The position numbers and the translations under genes were made by a program. A stretch of 64,000 bases of DNA, from NCBI RefSeq assembly GCF_905220365.1, contig NC_061134.1, forward strand, positions 4,045,001 through 4,109,000, in the 5' to 3' direction. A model generated the notes under the pieces. The model was given only the letters and a program-made list of their open reading frames with translations. It searched no databases and was not told the origin of the DNA. This document shows, piece by piece, positions 15,101-26,360 of this stretch; within the stretch, counting starts at the first letter, position 1, and every line of letters begins with the position of its first letter. This stretch comes from Vanessa cardui. Its lineage: Eukaryota; Arthropoda; Insecta; Lepidoptera; Nymphalidae.

Positions 15101-17561
15101 CATTAACTTCACACGCACACAAATACAGCGACACATAACAAAAGATATACAAACCCTTATTAAAATTACGTACTTGATATATTATCACTTTTCATTTATA
15201 TTAAAGCTGGATTTAGCAAAATAGTAAGTAAAAATATATATATACTATATTGAAGTATAGGAAATAGAATTTATGTACTCGTTGTTAAGATAGTCCACAC
15301 ATTTAATATCGATTGCGTTAAAATTATAAATTAGTATTTTCTATGTTTGCACAAAAAACTTATCAAAATTTATATTTTGTGCATAATTTTAGATATATAT
15401 TGTTTTATAAAACTAGCCAAATGGTATTTCAAGTATTCGAATGGAGACGGAAAAAAGCAATGATTTTTTGGCCGTTTGTTGCAGGCGTGATGCAGGCCTC
15501 AAACACGGGAAGCATGAAATTGGACAAGCGGTACTCGCCATGTTTCCGCGACGAGAACGGGCGCAAGCAGTCGCTGGGCGGGAAGCGCAAGCGCGACGAC
15601 GTATTCAAGTGCGTATCCGAGCGTGCTCGCTCGCACTCAAGCCGTACACTCCTCGACACTTGTCATGTGTCCTTTATCATATTTCAGAAACTATGACGTA
15701 CGCCGGACCGGCTCCCGACGTCGCCATTAATTCATATCATCGCAATACTTAACTATCCCACTAATGCGTGAGCGATGCACGAACCACTCACACGGCGAGC
15801 CTCCGAATGTGACTTGCGTCGTGGAGTCGTGGTAATTTATACAGTTTGATTGAAATGTAACAATATAACAGATAACGCCAGCTCTGTGTTTCAATTAGCT
15901 CCTAATTGACGACGTAGCCTTACCCGCCGCGGCCTTACTTTACACCGACTTTTTCTTTTTACAGATTTAAAGTGCATCGAAACGGTAATGCGAGCGAAGT
16001 TCTAAAGAGCATTGCACACATGGACAACTCCAATAAGCAATGTGAGTCCAAAAAAAATTCTTAACACGTTTTGTACTGTTATGTTCAGCCATAGAGGCAT
16101 CTTAAATTATTAAATCGACGTGCATAAACAAATATAATCAATATTTTTTTCTGAATTTATGCTTACATAAGTAATCTGAAGCACATTCAGTTCTGCTGTA
16201 AGCAGACGTCTCCTTCAACGTATGCGTGTATTTGCGAGTGAATTCAACTCGAATGTACGTCGATTGAATGAGATAATTACATATCCAATGTACGTCATGT
16301 TTGCTTTTCTATTGATAGATTTCTTAATGATGGAGAATATAACATCGTCGTACCGGCGGCCGTGCGTGCTCGACCTCAAGATGGGCACGCGGCAGCACGG
16401 CGACGACGCGACCGCGGAGAAACGCACCAAACAAATCGCCAAGTGCGCCGCCAGCACCTCCGCGTCGCTCGGAGTGCGTCTCTGCGGCATGCAGGTAAGC
16501 CTTCACACCACGAATGTAATAGAGTAGATGTGTGCCGCTGAATACTTGATTTTCGATTTTCTATCGCCATCGCTACATATTCTAAGTTTCCATAATCGCC
16601 TCAGGTATACGTGCCGGAGACGGGCGCCTGCGTGCGGCGGGACAAGTACTGGGGGCGCGCGCTGTCGGAGAGCGGGCTGCGCGAGGCGCTGCGGGACTTC
16701 TTCGCGGCGGGCGCCAGCGGCGTGCGCGCGCGCGTCGTGCGCCGCGTGCTGCGCGACCTGGACGCGCTGCGCCGCGCCATCGCCAAGCAGACCAGCTACC
16801 GGTTCTACTCCTGGTGAGTGACGCGCGTAGACGCGACTAGCTCGAACTCGACTACTCTTTCTCGGGCCGCTAGATTTGACTCGACCTTTTTTTTCAGCTC
16901 GCTTCTGATAGTATACGAGGGTGACGTGGCGAACGAGTTCGTCACGGACGAGACGAGCGGGGGCGCCTCTTCTGAGTACGAGGGCGACGCCTCAGCTGGC
17001 TCCTCGGAGTCGGCTCCCTCGCCGGGCCACTTCGACATGTCGACGTTGCACGACGAGATCTCGGGCGACGCGCGCGAGCCCTTCGTGCCACACTCGGAGG
17101 AGACGATGGGCGGCTACGAGGAGGGCGAGGTGAGCGCGCCGAGCGAGCCCGCGGAGGCGCGCTCGAGTCGCGGCCGCGGCTCGCCTCGCCTGCAGCCGCC
17201 CAGCCCGGACTCGGCCGACAGCTGGATGGCGTACTCGTCCACGAGCAGCGAGTCGTGGCGCCACGAGGGCGAGGCGGAGGCGGAGGCGGCGGACGCGGCC
17301 AGCAAGCGCGCGCGCACGCGGCCCGCGTGGCCCGCGCCGCCGCCCGCGCCGCCCGCGCCCCCCGCGCCGCCCGCGCCGCCCGACGAGCGCGTCGACATCC
17401 GCATGATCGACTTCGCGCACACGGCCTTCGCGGGCGCCGACGCCGAGTCGCCGCTGGCCACGGCCACGCCGCACCACGGGCCCGACTGCGGCTTCCTCAC
17501 GGGCGTGGACTCGCTCAAGCGCCTGCTCACCGAGATCCTGCACCCGCAGCCCTACAGTTAA
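9117..17561 (+). CDS. IP6K: Inositol hexakisphosphate kinase (5' end incomplete)
   Basis: Makes the inositol pyrophosphate 5-InsP7 from InsP6 and ATP. Exons read as 9117-9284, 12760-12886, 15485-15608, 15965-16041, 16319-16494, 16605-16813 and 16898-17561, with compatible phases and GT-AG borders throughout; the stop is TAA at 17559. Family motifs are all present: the QVGGHT start of the kinase fold across the first junction, the inositol-binding PxxxDxKxG signature as PCVLDLKMG in the fifth exon, SSLLIVYEG at the start of the last exon, the metal-binding MIDFAH, and a closing GPDCGFLTGVDSL. The last exon carries a long acidic, Ser-rich and Pro/Ala-repeat insert (about 16920-17390) before MIDFAH. 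The first listed exon starts in phase 0 at an acceptor, so an upstream exon probably supplies the start; an internal ATG at 9150 is an alternative. The last two exons are far more GC-rich than the surrounding DNA. Confidence 0.93.
9285..15484 (+). other. Large IP6K introns
   Basis: Two introns (9285-12759 and 12887-15484) flank the exon that encodes VGGHTRLLVLNDST. They are AT-rich with no supported gene inside. A GC-rich patch at about 14805-14960 is out of character with the rest and could be an internal promoter or alternative exon. No open frame with good splice sites was found in it. Confidence 0.5.
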
Positions 17562-19759
17562 TGAGGCCCCGTCCGCGCCGCGTCGGCGCACTCTAGACAA
17601 AACTTGCAATAATATAATCCCCTTTCGGTCGAAGTCGGAGAGGGCCGCGGTCGGTCCCGCCCCGGAGACCTCGGTGGGTACGGTCGGTACGTTCGGTGCG
17701 GTCGGCTCGCCCGCTTCGAGGTTCGACGTGACACATATTTGAAAGAGACTATTTCCTTAAAATTATAAATAAAATATTCGACTGAACGCTCCTATTGACC
17801 TTAGTTAAAGATACGAATCCGCCGGCCGATTACATCGAGCGGTTGTAAGCAGGGTATTTTCGCTTCGTCCGCCGTTCCTTGTACTTGTACGTAGACGTCT
17901 CCCTCGCCCGTGCGGCCGCCGAGCGGTCGTCGCACTTTCTCAAAGTTGGCGGTACAAATATAATTTAATAAATAATATTAAAATTATTATAATTTGAAGG
18001 GACCCAGTAGCTATTCTAAAGTGTATTTTTAAGTATTATTATTACGTATTTCCAGATTGACGTGCTTTTGTATCCTTCGGTTCGATAGTTACTTTTGGTT
18101 TTTGTATTATGGACAGCTTCGTAAAATATATATTTAGCCCAGATGTAGACATTCCCTAATAAATGTAACGTTAGGTAGTCAAAGTCGTAACCTTTGTGAT
18201 GTTGCCCGACTGTTCTGCATTTTGATCCTAAATTGCGCATTTGTTATTAGTACTTTAATTAACAAAATACATGTAATTACAAAAATAAATAGAAGGATCT
18301 AGATTCGTGTCCAATTTGATCCTTTTTTAATTTGAAAAATTAAGCTAACTAAATGTAAATTAATTTGATTATAATAAATAAAAATCAGTACTATTTGTGA
18401 ATAAAAATTATAAAAATTAAAATTTGTTAGTAGATTCCAGAGTTAATTGAAAAATAAAACACTATTTATGTACTACGAAAAAAAAAAGATAAAATATTAT
18501 TTGTAAAACAAACAGTATTATTAGGACTTTGAACAGGAAGGAGTAAGTCGGTTTAGGTTTGGATTTCTGTTGTTTGGTTGGCATAGGTGCTAGAATATAA
18601 ATTACACTGCCAAAGTGAATGAGTGGCATGGGTACTTGACCATAATTGTGTAAAGTGGTGAAGTGTTCACGAGAAATAAACAGTGCATAGAAGTTGAGAC
18701 CTATTCTGAACAATTTTGTATAGAAATTGACTTTGCTTCTCTAAATATCAATGGTCAACGTGTGATTTGGAAGGCAGTGTGATTGTTTGATAAAAGTGAA
18801 TGGTTTTTCGAAGAGAAATATATTGTTCAATTTAGATCTCAACGTCTACGGTCAGTGTTAACAAATAAATGAAGTCGTACACGAGACAGTGAATGCGAGT
18901 GACCATTAGCGTTAGCCGACATTCCTGCGTGCTGCATTCGTCATTTGTTTTATTTTACTTTTGTGGGATAAATTTATAAAAAGTACCTGGTTTATTTAGG
19001 ATGCTAGGCTGTATTATAATATTATCATTTATGTCTGTTATTTTAAATAACTGTATGACACTATTTTGTTAAATAAATTTTAGGTATTAAATTTAACTTG
19101 TTTCATTTAATATAAGTACTATCTTGATGTAATAAAGAATATTTTCGTCGTGAATGGTTTTTTTTATTAACATATTCCTTACGACAAAACACACTATTAC
19201 CTACGTGAGAAATTCTTTATAAAATTTTCCAGTGCAACTACAGGCATGAAGGACATTTTGTTTCCCGAGGTTAATGGCACATTATGAGGAATGATTAATA
19301 TTTTTTTCTGTATATCTTCAGGTAGAGGGGAACACTAACCATCAAGTGCCACATTTTAACGTCTCTTTACACGATACAAAATAATTTGTACTAAACAAGT
19401 ACCAAGTCATCCGCTCCTTTTAAGTTAGAAATATTGAACCACGTTGTTCTATTTTTGAAACCTGATGTTAGTTTCTATTAACACCATTAGATATTATCTA
19501 TTCGTTTATAAGATCTTAAATATATAATATATTTGAGGTTAATAGATCAATAGACAAGGACCATATTCATTGGCAGTATGGCGTAGGTTCCAAAATTATT
19601 TTGAAAAAAAAAGCAATTTTACCCGCCAATTCTACTTTCAAAATTAAGAGAACTCTTATTATTCTTCATTTAACGTTAAGTAAACACTTAAAATATAATA
19701 TTTATTTTTTTTAATATTGATTTAACCCGGTTATCGTTTTAAATAAACGAGAAAACAAA
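17562..19759. other. IP6K 3' UTR and intergenic spacer
   Basis: A GC-rich tail follows the IP6K stop, then AT-rich sequence. Several AATAAA signals occur, the nearest at 17768. A minus-strand open frame at 18462-18713 ends in a hydrophobic run but has no other support. The spacer ends at the start codon of the next plus-strand gene. Confidence 0.5.
17768..17773 (+). terminator. Candidate poly(A) signal for IP6K
   Basis: AATAAA lies about 207 nt after the IP6K stop codon. It is the first canonical signal downstream. Use is not demonstrated, and further signals lie beyond 18000. Confidence 0.4.
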
Positions 19760-22700
19760 ATGGCAGAATCAAATGATGTGCAAACATTAGAAAAAATATC
19801 TACTGAAGTGGATGAATCTCAATTTAAAATTATTCTATCGAGCCAATGCATTAAAGGTACGATACATGTTTAAAAATCAATACTTATACGAGTTACATAA
19901 ATAAATGAAAAATGTTTTATAACAATATTGTAAAGTTAATAACAATGAGTTTTAATTTTATTACTATTTAATAGATTATTTTAAAAAATTACTAAAGTTA
20001 AATCTTTAAGTAAATATATAAAATAACCGGACGCAGAATCGAAAACAGTGTTGATTTATGTATACATGTTTGCCTAGCTCAAGCTTATTTGGTCGACAAA
20101 TTGCGTAAACAATCCGAGCAACAGAAACAAGTGTGTAACTTTATTAATAATGGTAATTTAAAGTTGGAGACGGAAATAAAACTCGCTGAACAAGAAGTTA
20201 AAAGGCAAGTAGATCGATGGTTGGTCAAAACTCATAAAATAATCTGAACATAGGACTGAATCAATGATTAAAATAAACAGGTTATAGATAACGTTTATTT
20301 TTTGTTATTGTATGAGCCGCTTCTATTGGCAATGATATTCCGTTTGGGAGGCTAACTTTTCCTACTAATCCCATATGTTAAGATTAATTCCACCATTATA
20401 TCTTATCTTTAGGAGGGAATTGGGGGAGTTGTATCAGTGCACCACACACAAACTGCACTCTGGAAAAAATATCTATTTTTTGTTCTCTCCTCTTTTTATA
20501 AAAGTCTAATACAACGAAAGTTGACAAAAGCACTAGGCTTTTTTAAAAAAAATGCTTAGGGTTATTTTATATAGTATATTTGTTGTACAACATAATAACT
20601 ATCATATTTTTTTGTAGTAAAGATTATTTTTTTAATTTAAATTATTTTCGAACATAAACCGTCGTAAGAAAGACAGAAATATATGTTTAAATTTTTCAGC
20701 CTATTAAGTGCTGTTGATACTATTAAAATAGCAAATGTCGAACTTAAGAAAGATTTGTTGATGGCTAAGGAGAGGAAAATAGCTATAACAGAAAGGGTAA
20801 ACAATGGGATTAAAAAATATGAAGATCTTTGGATTGCATCTAAAAAACGATACGAGAGCATTCCTTTTGTTCACAACTACATACAAACATTAAATAAAAG
20901 CAAAATACTAAAAGACAACATATTGAACCTTACCAGTGAAACAAAACAATTAACTCATGATATAAACAAAAGAAAAACCGAGTTGAGAAACTTAGACAAA
21001 AGGCATGTAATAGAAGTAGCAATGTACATGGTACACGAGCGACCAGCAATCCTACAAAGAATAAGAAATAAGAGTAACGAAGTTAAAGAATTACTTAATG
21101 ATATACAAGAATTAACAAAGAAATGCGATGCAAACGCTATTAAAACGGCCAAATCAATTCCTGTAACGTTAGAACAAAATTGTGAAAAGGAACCAGTGGA
21201 TATTTTCACTGAAGAGTCTTGGCCTAATTTGACTACAGACAGTGATAACACAATGGTGGTAGCTAAATATTTAACTTTAACTTTAGTTTTTAATTACAAC
21301 AAAAAAATATATGGTCGAGTGGTGTGTATACCGGTTTTCAAGGGTACGCCACTCCGAGGTGCCGGGTTCGATTCCCGGCCGAGTCGATATAGATTATCAT
21401 TAGTTTTCTATGTTGTCTTGGGTCTGGGTGTTTGTGGTACCTTCGTTACTTCTGATTTTCCATAACACAAGTTTAGCTAATTACATTGGGATCAGAGTAT
21501 GTATGTGATGTTGTCTCATATTTATTTCTTATTTATTTATAGATTTAAAAATATATTAAAATTAGGCTAATGTTTTATTTTAGTTGCCCAAGCTGCAGCT
21601 GCGAAACATTGATTTAGATATTCTTTCTATCAAATTAGATCAGGTATTCGGTCAGTTGACTTTTAATAGCACAATTTTAGATTCGAAAGAATATATCTGT
21701 AATTTAATCGCTACTGTCAGTAGAAAAAGGCCAAATCGTAGAAAATTAGTGCTAAAACTAACGCTATACATATTTAGGGAACATTTCATTATAATTATGA
21801 CGTAATTAGTTCATTGCTTTGTAAAGTACATGGCTTTTAAAATAATAAAAGCGTACATTTTTATAGATAAAGAAAGGAGATTCTGAAAATGTGTCTAAGA
21901 GATCTGAATCAGAACACATAGTACTAGAACAGACTCCTACTAAGAAGAAAAGATCAGATGAGATAGCTAGAGATGTATATGTTTCATCATACTTTCAATC
22001 TCCAACTGATTTTACTAAGGACAAAGAAGTTAATGAATATCAAACGAAGAATTATTCAGAAAATAAACTAATACACATTATAGAAGATATAAAATTGGAT
22101 AGTGTTGAGACATATAAAATAGTATCTAATATTAAACCTAATTCCCTTGAAGATGTTAATATCATAAAGGCTGAAAAGGAACATCAGAAAGAAGTAATAG
22201 ATACCAATAAATGTTCACAGGAAAAGGTAAAATGAGGTTTTTAATGGGATTATTAATAACGTATCAGATTATATAAATGCTATATTTCAGATTGACGAAA
22301 CACTTGGGAGTGAGAAAATCGAAGAAACACCGAATATTTTAGTACCACCTACGCAATTCTTGGATCCTTCTCAGGTATATCATTAAAATATAACAATGAA
22401 TGTATCCTTCCATACACGTACTTTAATATAATTTTTTTATGCGAAAATAAAAGTCAAAGTGTGACTCCCATTGTAACAGAGAGAAAGAGACCAATCGGAC
22501 ACGATTGGAAAGGAGGTACGTGAGGACCAAAGGCTTTACGTGAATTCCCAGTAATGAAAGTGTTTTACTGACAAATTCAAGTAGCTATTACAAATATTTT
22601 AGCTAAAAGCCCAATACACTCCTAAGATAAAATATATTTTGGCGGCTGCTATTGTAATCAGTTTCTTTTTTCGTATTAATTTTAATAATATTGCATAGAA

Positions 22701-24083
22701 TTCTCAAGAGAAGAATGGCACACCTAACGCCAATCCAGAGTGCGTATTTGATGTAGAAAAGTCTCATGATGCTGATATGGTTGAAAAAGATGGTAAGAAT
22801 AATGAATTAAATGCCAGTACTGCTAGTGAAGACAGCTACATACAAATGAAAGAAACTATACTCAAGAAACACAATTTGGACCTATCACCTCAATTTAAAT
22901 ATTCTAAAACATCATCCACCTCTAAGGTAAATATTAGCATTGGTACCAATTCTATTGTTAAAAATTCAATAAATTACTTCAATTGGGATTGAAACAGATT
23001 TATAAGTTTTTCACTCTAACAAGGCAGCACATTGTGTGCAATATAATTGGTATATTTGTTAAAATTTTATTTTAACACATTTATAGTATGTTTACATATT
23101 CTTATGGAAATATTCTTAGAGAGCTGAAACAAATATTGTGGCATCAAAATTTTTTCTTGAAAAGAATAATGTTTTTGATAATATAAACAAAGTTCAAGCG
23201 ATGGAAGTTGAAGACGATTACACAGCTGACAAAATTACAAATCAATGTCATGGAGATCAAGATCAAAACCTGGGAGATAATGGCACTACATCCAATGAAA
23301 ATGTAATGAACTTTTATGAGTATAATTAGGATAACATATTATTAAAAGTAATTGGTATGTATGTCGTCTATTCTAGAATAATAACAAGACACAGAAAGAT
23401 ACACCAGTAGCTGGATTATTATTCACACATGGATCTCAAAATATTCCTGATTCTTTGAATGTATCGATGAGTACCACTGGCTTTGACGAAGGAGATGGAG
23501 ACTATCCTCCATGTATTGGTATCAAAATAACATCCATATAAATTTTATATAAATTGATTATAAAAATATAGTACATATAATATAAACTGTATTTTTATAA
23601 TCATGTGAGATCCAGGCGCTTCACGAATGTAATTTTTTAATATTAGTTCACTGATATATTTTTATGAGATAACAGTCAGTCAGTAATAAAATTAAAGTGG
23701 AGTAGAAGATAAAATTGATTATAATTTTTTATTCAGATTCTAGCTTACTTTTATCTCCTAAAGCTGATGTTCCAATGACAGAAATAAATGATAATAATTC
23801 TGAAGTATTGTCTCAGGAGGTACCTAATTTCCTGTCAGGTATTAAGTAGTTTTTACATTATATAGTATTTTAATAGGTATTTTATACAATTTCAAAAATT
23901 ATTATTTTATATTGTTTAAATTTATTTTAAGGAATTAGAAAAACAGGCTTTTCTTTTTTTGGAAAAAGTTCATCAGAAAATACATCAGATGCTATGGCTC
24001 AGAGTCAAAGCAATAAATTTACATTTTCATTTGGAGGTGACGAGAAAAAGAACAGAGGTGGTTTTTTCAGTATTTTTCATTAA
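19760..24083 (+). CDS. Coiled-coil protein, candidate SIX6OS1-like synaptonemal complex component
   Basis: Eleven exons: 19760-19856, 20078-20204, 20700-21255 (or 21258), 21584-21643, 21867-22226, 22291-22374, 22699-22926, 23120-23302, 23377-23518, 23737-23838 and 23932-24083. All join in frame to give 696 residues starting MAESNDVQTLEK. The first 260 residues are charged and heptad-like; the middle is acidic and Ser/Asn-rich. The C-terminus has KFTFSFGGDEKK and ends GGFFSIFH. Two features recall vertebrate SIX6OS1 (C14orf39): a KRYESIPFVHNYI segment after a coiled coil, and a Phe/Gly-rich FTFSFG motif near the C-terminus. SIX6OS1 binds SYCE1 in the central element of the synaptonemal complex. 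That assignment is inference from short stretches. The second intron appears to use a GC donor (AAAAG|GCAAGT), the only choice that keeps the frame. A SINE sits in intron 3. Confidence 0.85.
21308..21541 (+). repeat. tRNA-derived SINE (family C)
   Basis: The head looks like a tRNA: GGTCGAGTGG near the A-box position and GGGTTCGATTCCC as the B box. It continues with a conserved body (GTCTGGGTGTTTGTGGTACC, then TTGGGATCAGAGTATGTATG) and ends in TTTATTTCTTATTTATTTAT. It lies in intron 3 of the coiled-coil gene and makes exon 3's open frame look longer than it is. A second, shorter copy of the head is on the minus strand at 51572-51642. Confidence 0.75.
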
Positions 24084-24152
24084 ATAAGTTATTTTTATTT
24101 TTCTTGCTCCTTTGTATTAATTAATAATATTATAATGTTCCTAGTAACTTTT

Positions 24153-24158
24153 AATAAA
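24153..24158 (+). terminator. Candidate poly(A) signal of the coiled-coil gene
   Basis: AATAAA is about 70 nt after the stop at 24083. The opposing gene's signal is only about 35 nt further on, so the two transcripts end almost tail to tail. Confidence 0.45.
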
Positions 24159-24192
24159 CTCTGATAAGTAAAACATGTCTTTAATTCAAACA

Positions 24193-24198
24193 TTTATT
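24193..24198 (-). terminator. Candidate poly(A) signal of the POP7-TMEM203 transcript
   Basis: TTTATT on the plus strand gives AATAAA on the minus strand, about 25 nt after the TMEM203 stop. No such signal separates POP7 from TMEM203. Confidence 0.5.
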
Positions 24199-24222
24199 TA
24201 AGCAAAGTGGACAAATACTTTA

Positions 24223-24630
24223 TTATTGGTGTAACTGACATGCTCTTACAGCTATCAATTGTAAAAGAATAAATAATGGTGCAAACACCTCACTATATTC
24301 TATGGCTGAATCACCTTGGAGCTTTCTACACAATAAGAACTTAAATACAAAAGTTAAGCCTAGAAATATACAACTCCATGATGCTCTATGTATTGATGCC
24401 TTATAAGAGTTTTCTAAAGTCATTCTTATGCATACTATACAACAAAAATATGCATTCATAGCATCACTCACAAATAAAGGGGCAAATATAGTCCACCAAG
24501 CACTATTCACCACACCATCAATCTTAAGCGCCAACAATGCAGAAAATATTGTTATTGTTATTAAGTTTATCCATATCTCGAAAACCGTAAGTCCAATCCA
24601 CTGTACTATTTCACTTAATGTAAAGAACAT
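24223..24630 (-). CDS. Tmem203: TMEM203 homologue, multi-pass ER membrane protein
   Basis: 135 residues starting MFFTLSEIVQWIGL, close to the 136 residues of the vertebrate protein, which is an ER membrane protein tied to calcium handling and STING signalling in mammals. Recognisable family stretches are TFEIW-like (TVFEIWINL), SALLALKIDGVV, WWTIFAPLFVSDAMNAYF and the C-terminal APLFILLQLIAVRACQ. Four hydrophobic segments are visible. The same frame stays open upstream to 24708, but that part overlaps the last exon of POP7 in another frame, and vertebrate proteins begin at the equivalent of MFFTL, so 24630 is chosen. It has no promoter space of its own: the POP7 stop codon is one base upstream. 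It is probably translated from the POP7 mRNA by reinitiation or leaky scanning. Confidence 0.92.
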   Translation of the reverse strand: MFFTLSEIVQWIGLTVFEIWINLITITIFSALLALKIDGVVNSAWWTIFAPLFVSDAMNAYFCCIVCIRMTLENSYKASIHRASWSCIFLGLTFVFKFLLCRKLQGDSAIEYSEVFAPLFILLQLIAVRACQLHQ

Positions 24631-24631
24631 T

Positions 24632-25221
24632 TTACGAGACTGCACCGAGTAATGCTGTCCTGAATATTCGAATATGAATGGACGATGTGTGTCGTATCTG
24701 CGCTCCAAAATCTACATCATCAGTCAGCGGTTCCAGATCATCTGTCAAAAATTTATTGTTGACATTACATTAACTTTCTTGATATGTCTATAAACTATAC
24801 TACAACATTATAGAATGTACTTACCGATTACATCCACGGTTCCAGTGTTAACTTCTATTTGGCAAGTTCCTGAGAACAGTATTTCAAGTTGAAGAGCAAG
24901 GTTGCAACATCTTTGAATAGCAGCTCCTAATCCATGAAGTATGATCTCTTTTTCTCCTTTAGCAAGGAGATCACAGCATTTATCCAGTTGGGCCTGAAAC
25001 AAAACAAATCAAGAAGAAAATGTTGAAGTTCGCAATTTTCCGTCAGCTACACCTTTCTTATTGTTGGTTACCTTAAAATTAGTCTTTTTAGTTACATATA
25101 TCACATTGTCGCCTTCGATAGGTCTAACAGGTAATCGTTTTTTAATTGCATGTTTCTTGTTTGGAAAGCGCTTTGGATTTTTATGATCCTGTTTCTTTTT
25201 CGCAATGTTTTCATCTGCCAT
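24632..25221 (-). CDS. Pop7: Ribonuclease P/MRP protein subunit POP7 (Rpp20), Alba-fold
   Basis: Three exons, read high to low: 25221-25072, 24993-24825 and 24741-24632, giving 142 residues (about 140 in human Rpp20). The first exon is very basic and includes KKRLPVRP and NVIYVTKKTNFK. The second starts AQLDKCCDLL and holds the Alba-fold core EIILHGLGAAIQRCCNLALQ. The third is DDLEPLTDDVDF then SSIHIRIFRT. This order matches Rpp20, which pairs with Rpp25 to bind RNase P and MRP RNA in the nucleus and processes tRNA and rRNA precursors. Start choice: the ATG at 25221 gives MADENIAKKK, whereas an upstream in-frame ATG at 25254 adds 11 residues without family support. The stop TAA (24634-24632) is followed by one A and then the ATG of TMEM203. 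Confidence 0.94.
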
Positions 25222-26360
25222 AATGATTGACACATGGAAACCGTGTTGCTGCACTTGTCGTCTGATAACAGATCTGTGTTGTTAGTATTATAAATTTATT
25301 AATTGTGATGATTTAACTGTATCATAATCTATTTATATTTAGTATAATAAACTTATTAACTATAACATTATGCTTCTGCATTATTTTGTATTTAATAATT
25401 GAAGGTCTTAAGTTATAAGAATACATAGAATAGGAAAAATAGGTATCCTTATTTGGAATATTTCAATTAGTATAAAAAATAAAAATATATATAAATAACT
25501 TTAAAACCTGTTATATACATAATTGCTAAACGATAGAAGTATAAATAGGCCAGTAAAAAATTAGCTTATTTTCAATCCAGACGGGCTTGTATCTAACTTA
25601 TCCACGAAGTAAATAATTGAGATCAGGCTTGCACCTGCTTACATTCATCAAAAGTTCACAACTAAATATAATATTATATAAAAAGGAGCCTGTAATCACA
25701 AACAATATATAGAGCTGTTACGCACCGAACAGTAAATAATGAATAGGTGTTGTTTTTGAACTTCAATTATAATTTGCAAAATAAAAGTCTCTTAGGAATG
25801 AGGATGAGCTTTAGTATAGGACACTATATAATTAACGATGGAACGTGGATGAACCTTAGTCGGTATAGGTCACTATATTAACGGTAACATCCGTCTCATG
25901 TCAAGTAAAGGGCAAGAGCTGGAGCAGGCGCGAAAAGGCTGAACCGTACAAACGATTCAAATATCGTCACTTCAAAAGATTTCAACTAATTAGTGTCTTA
26001 ATGCCACCCACTAGTTACATAAAGGCTGGACTTATACCACCCAAAAAATCGGAATTGCGATTATACGGGAAAATGCTGTGACCTTCTTGAACATATTCCA
26101 TGCGTTTATGTACAGTAAATATTTGAATTTTTATTTGTATACATAATCCAGGCCTTAATGTAAATAAGTCTAATCATACATGACATGTAAATCTATATAA
26201 AGTTACATTAGTAGACATAACGTCAATTTGATTTGCAAATGTAAATTTTTAACATTGAATAAATCTGTACAAATTAGTAAATTACTCAGTCCATAATGTT
26301 TCGAGAAATTTAAAATCGTTTAGTTTAAATATTTCAAACAAATGACGTGAAATTCGCAAA
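25222..26360. other. Intergenic region between divergent genes
   Basis: Holds the upstream regions of POP7 (minus) and of a small membrane protein gene (plus). A degenerate tandem pair of about 45 bp lies at about 25796-25890: GAGGATGAGC followed by TATAGGACACTATAT, then GTGGATGAAC followed by TATAGGTCACTATAT. Nothing else is recognised. Confidence 0.4.

Noticed and set aside
16992..17609. 205-codon minus-strand frame
   Set aside because: Antisense shadow of the GC-rich last exon of IP6K, whose sense frame carries the kinase motifs.
18462..18713. 83-codon minus-strand frame with hydrophobic end
   Set aside because: Lies in AT-rich spacer; the hydrophobic run is what poly-A/T-rich DNA encodes by chance. 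No other support.
21310..21390. Possible tRNA gene
   Set aside because: The A- and B-box-like sequence is the head of a SINE with a conserved non-tRNA body, and a second copy lies at 51572. The cloverleaf is not intact enough for a functional tRNA.
24631..24708. N-terminal extension of TMEM203 beginning MERRYDTH
   Set aside because: It overlaps the last exon of POP7 in another frame, and the vertebrate protein starts at the equivalent of MFFTL. The extension has no family support.
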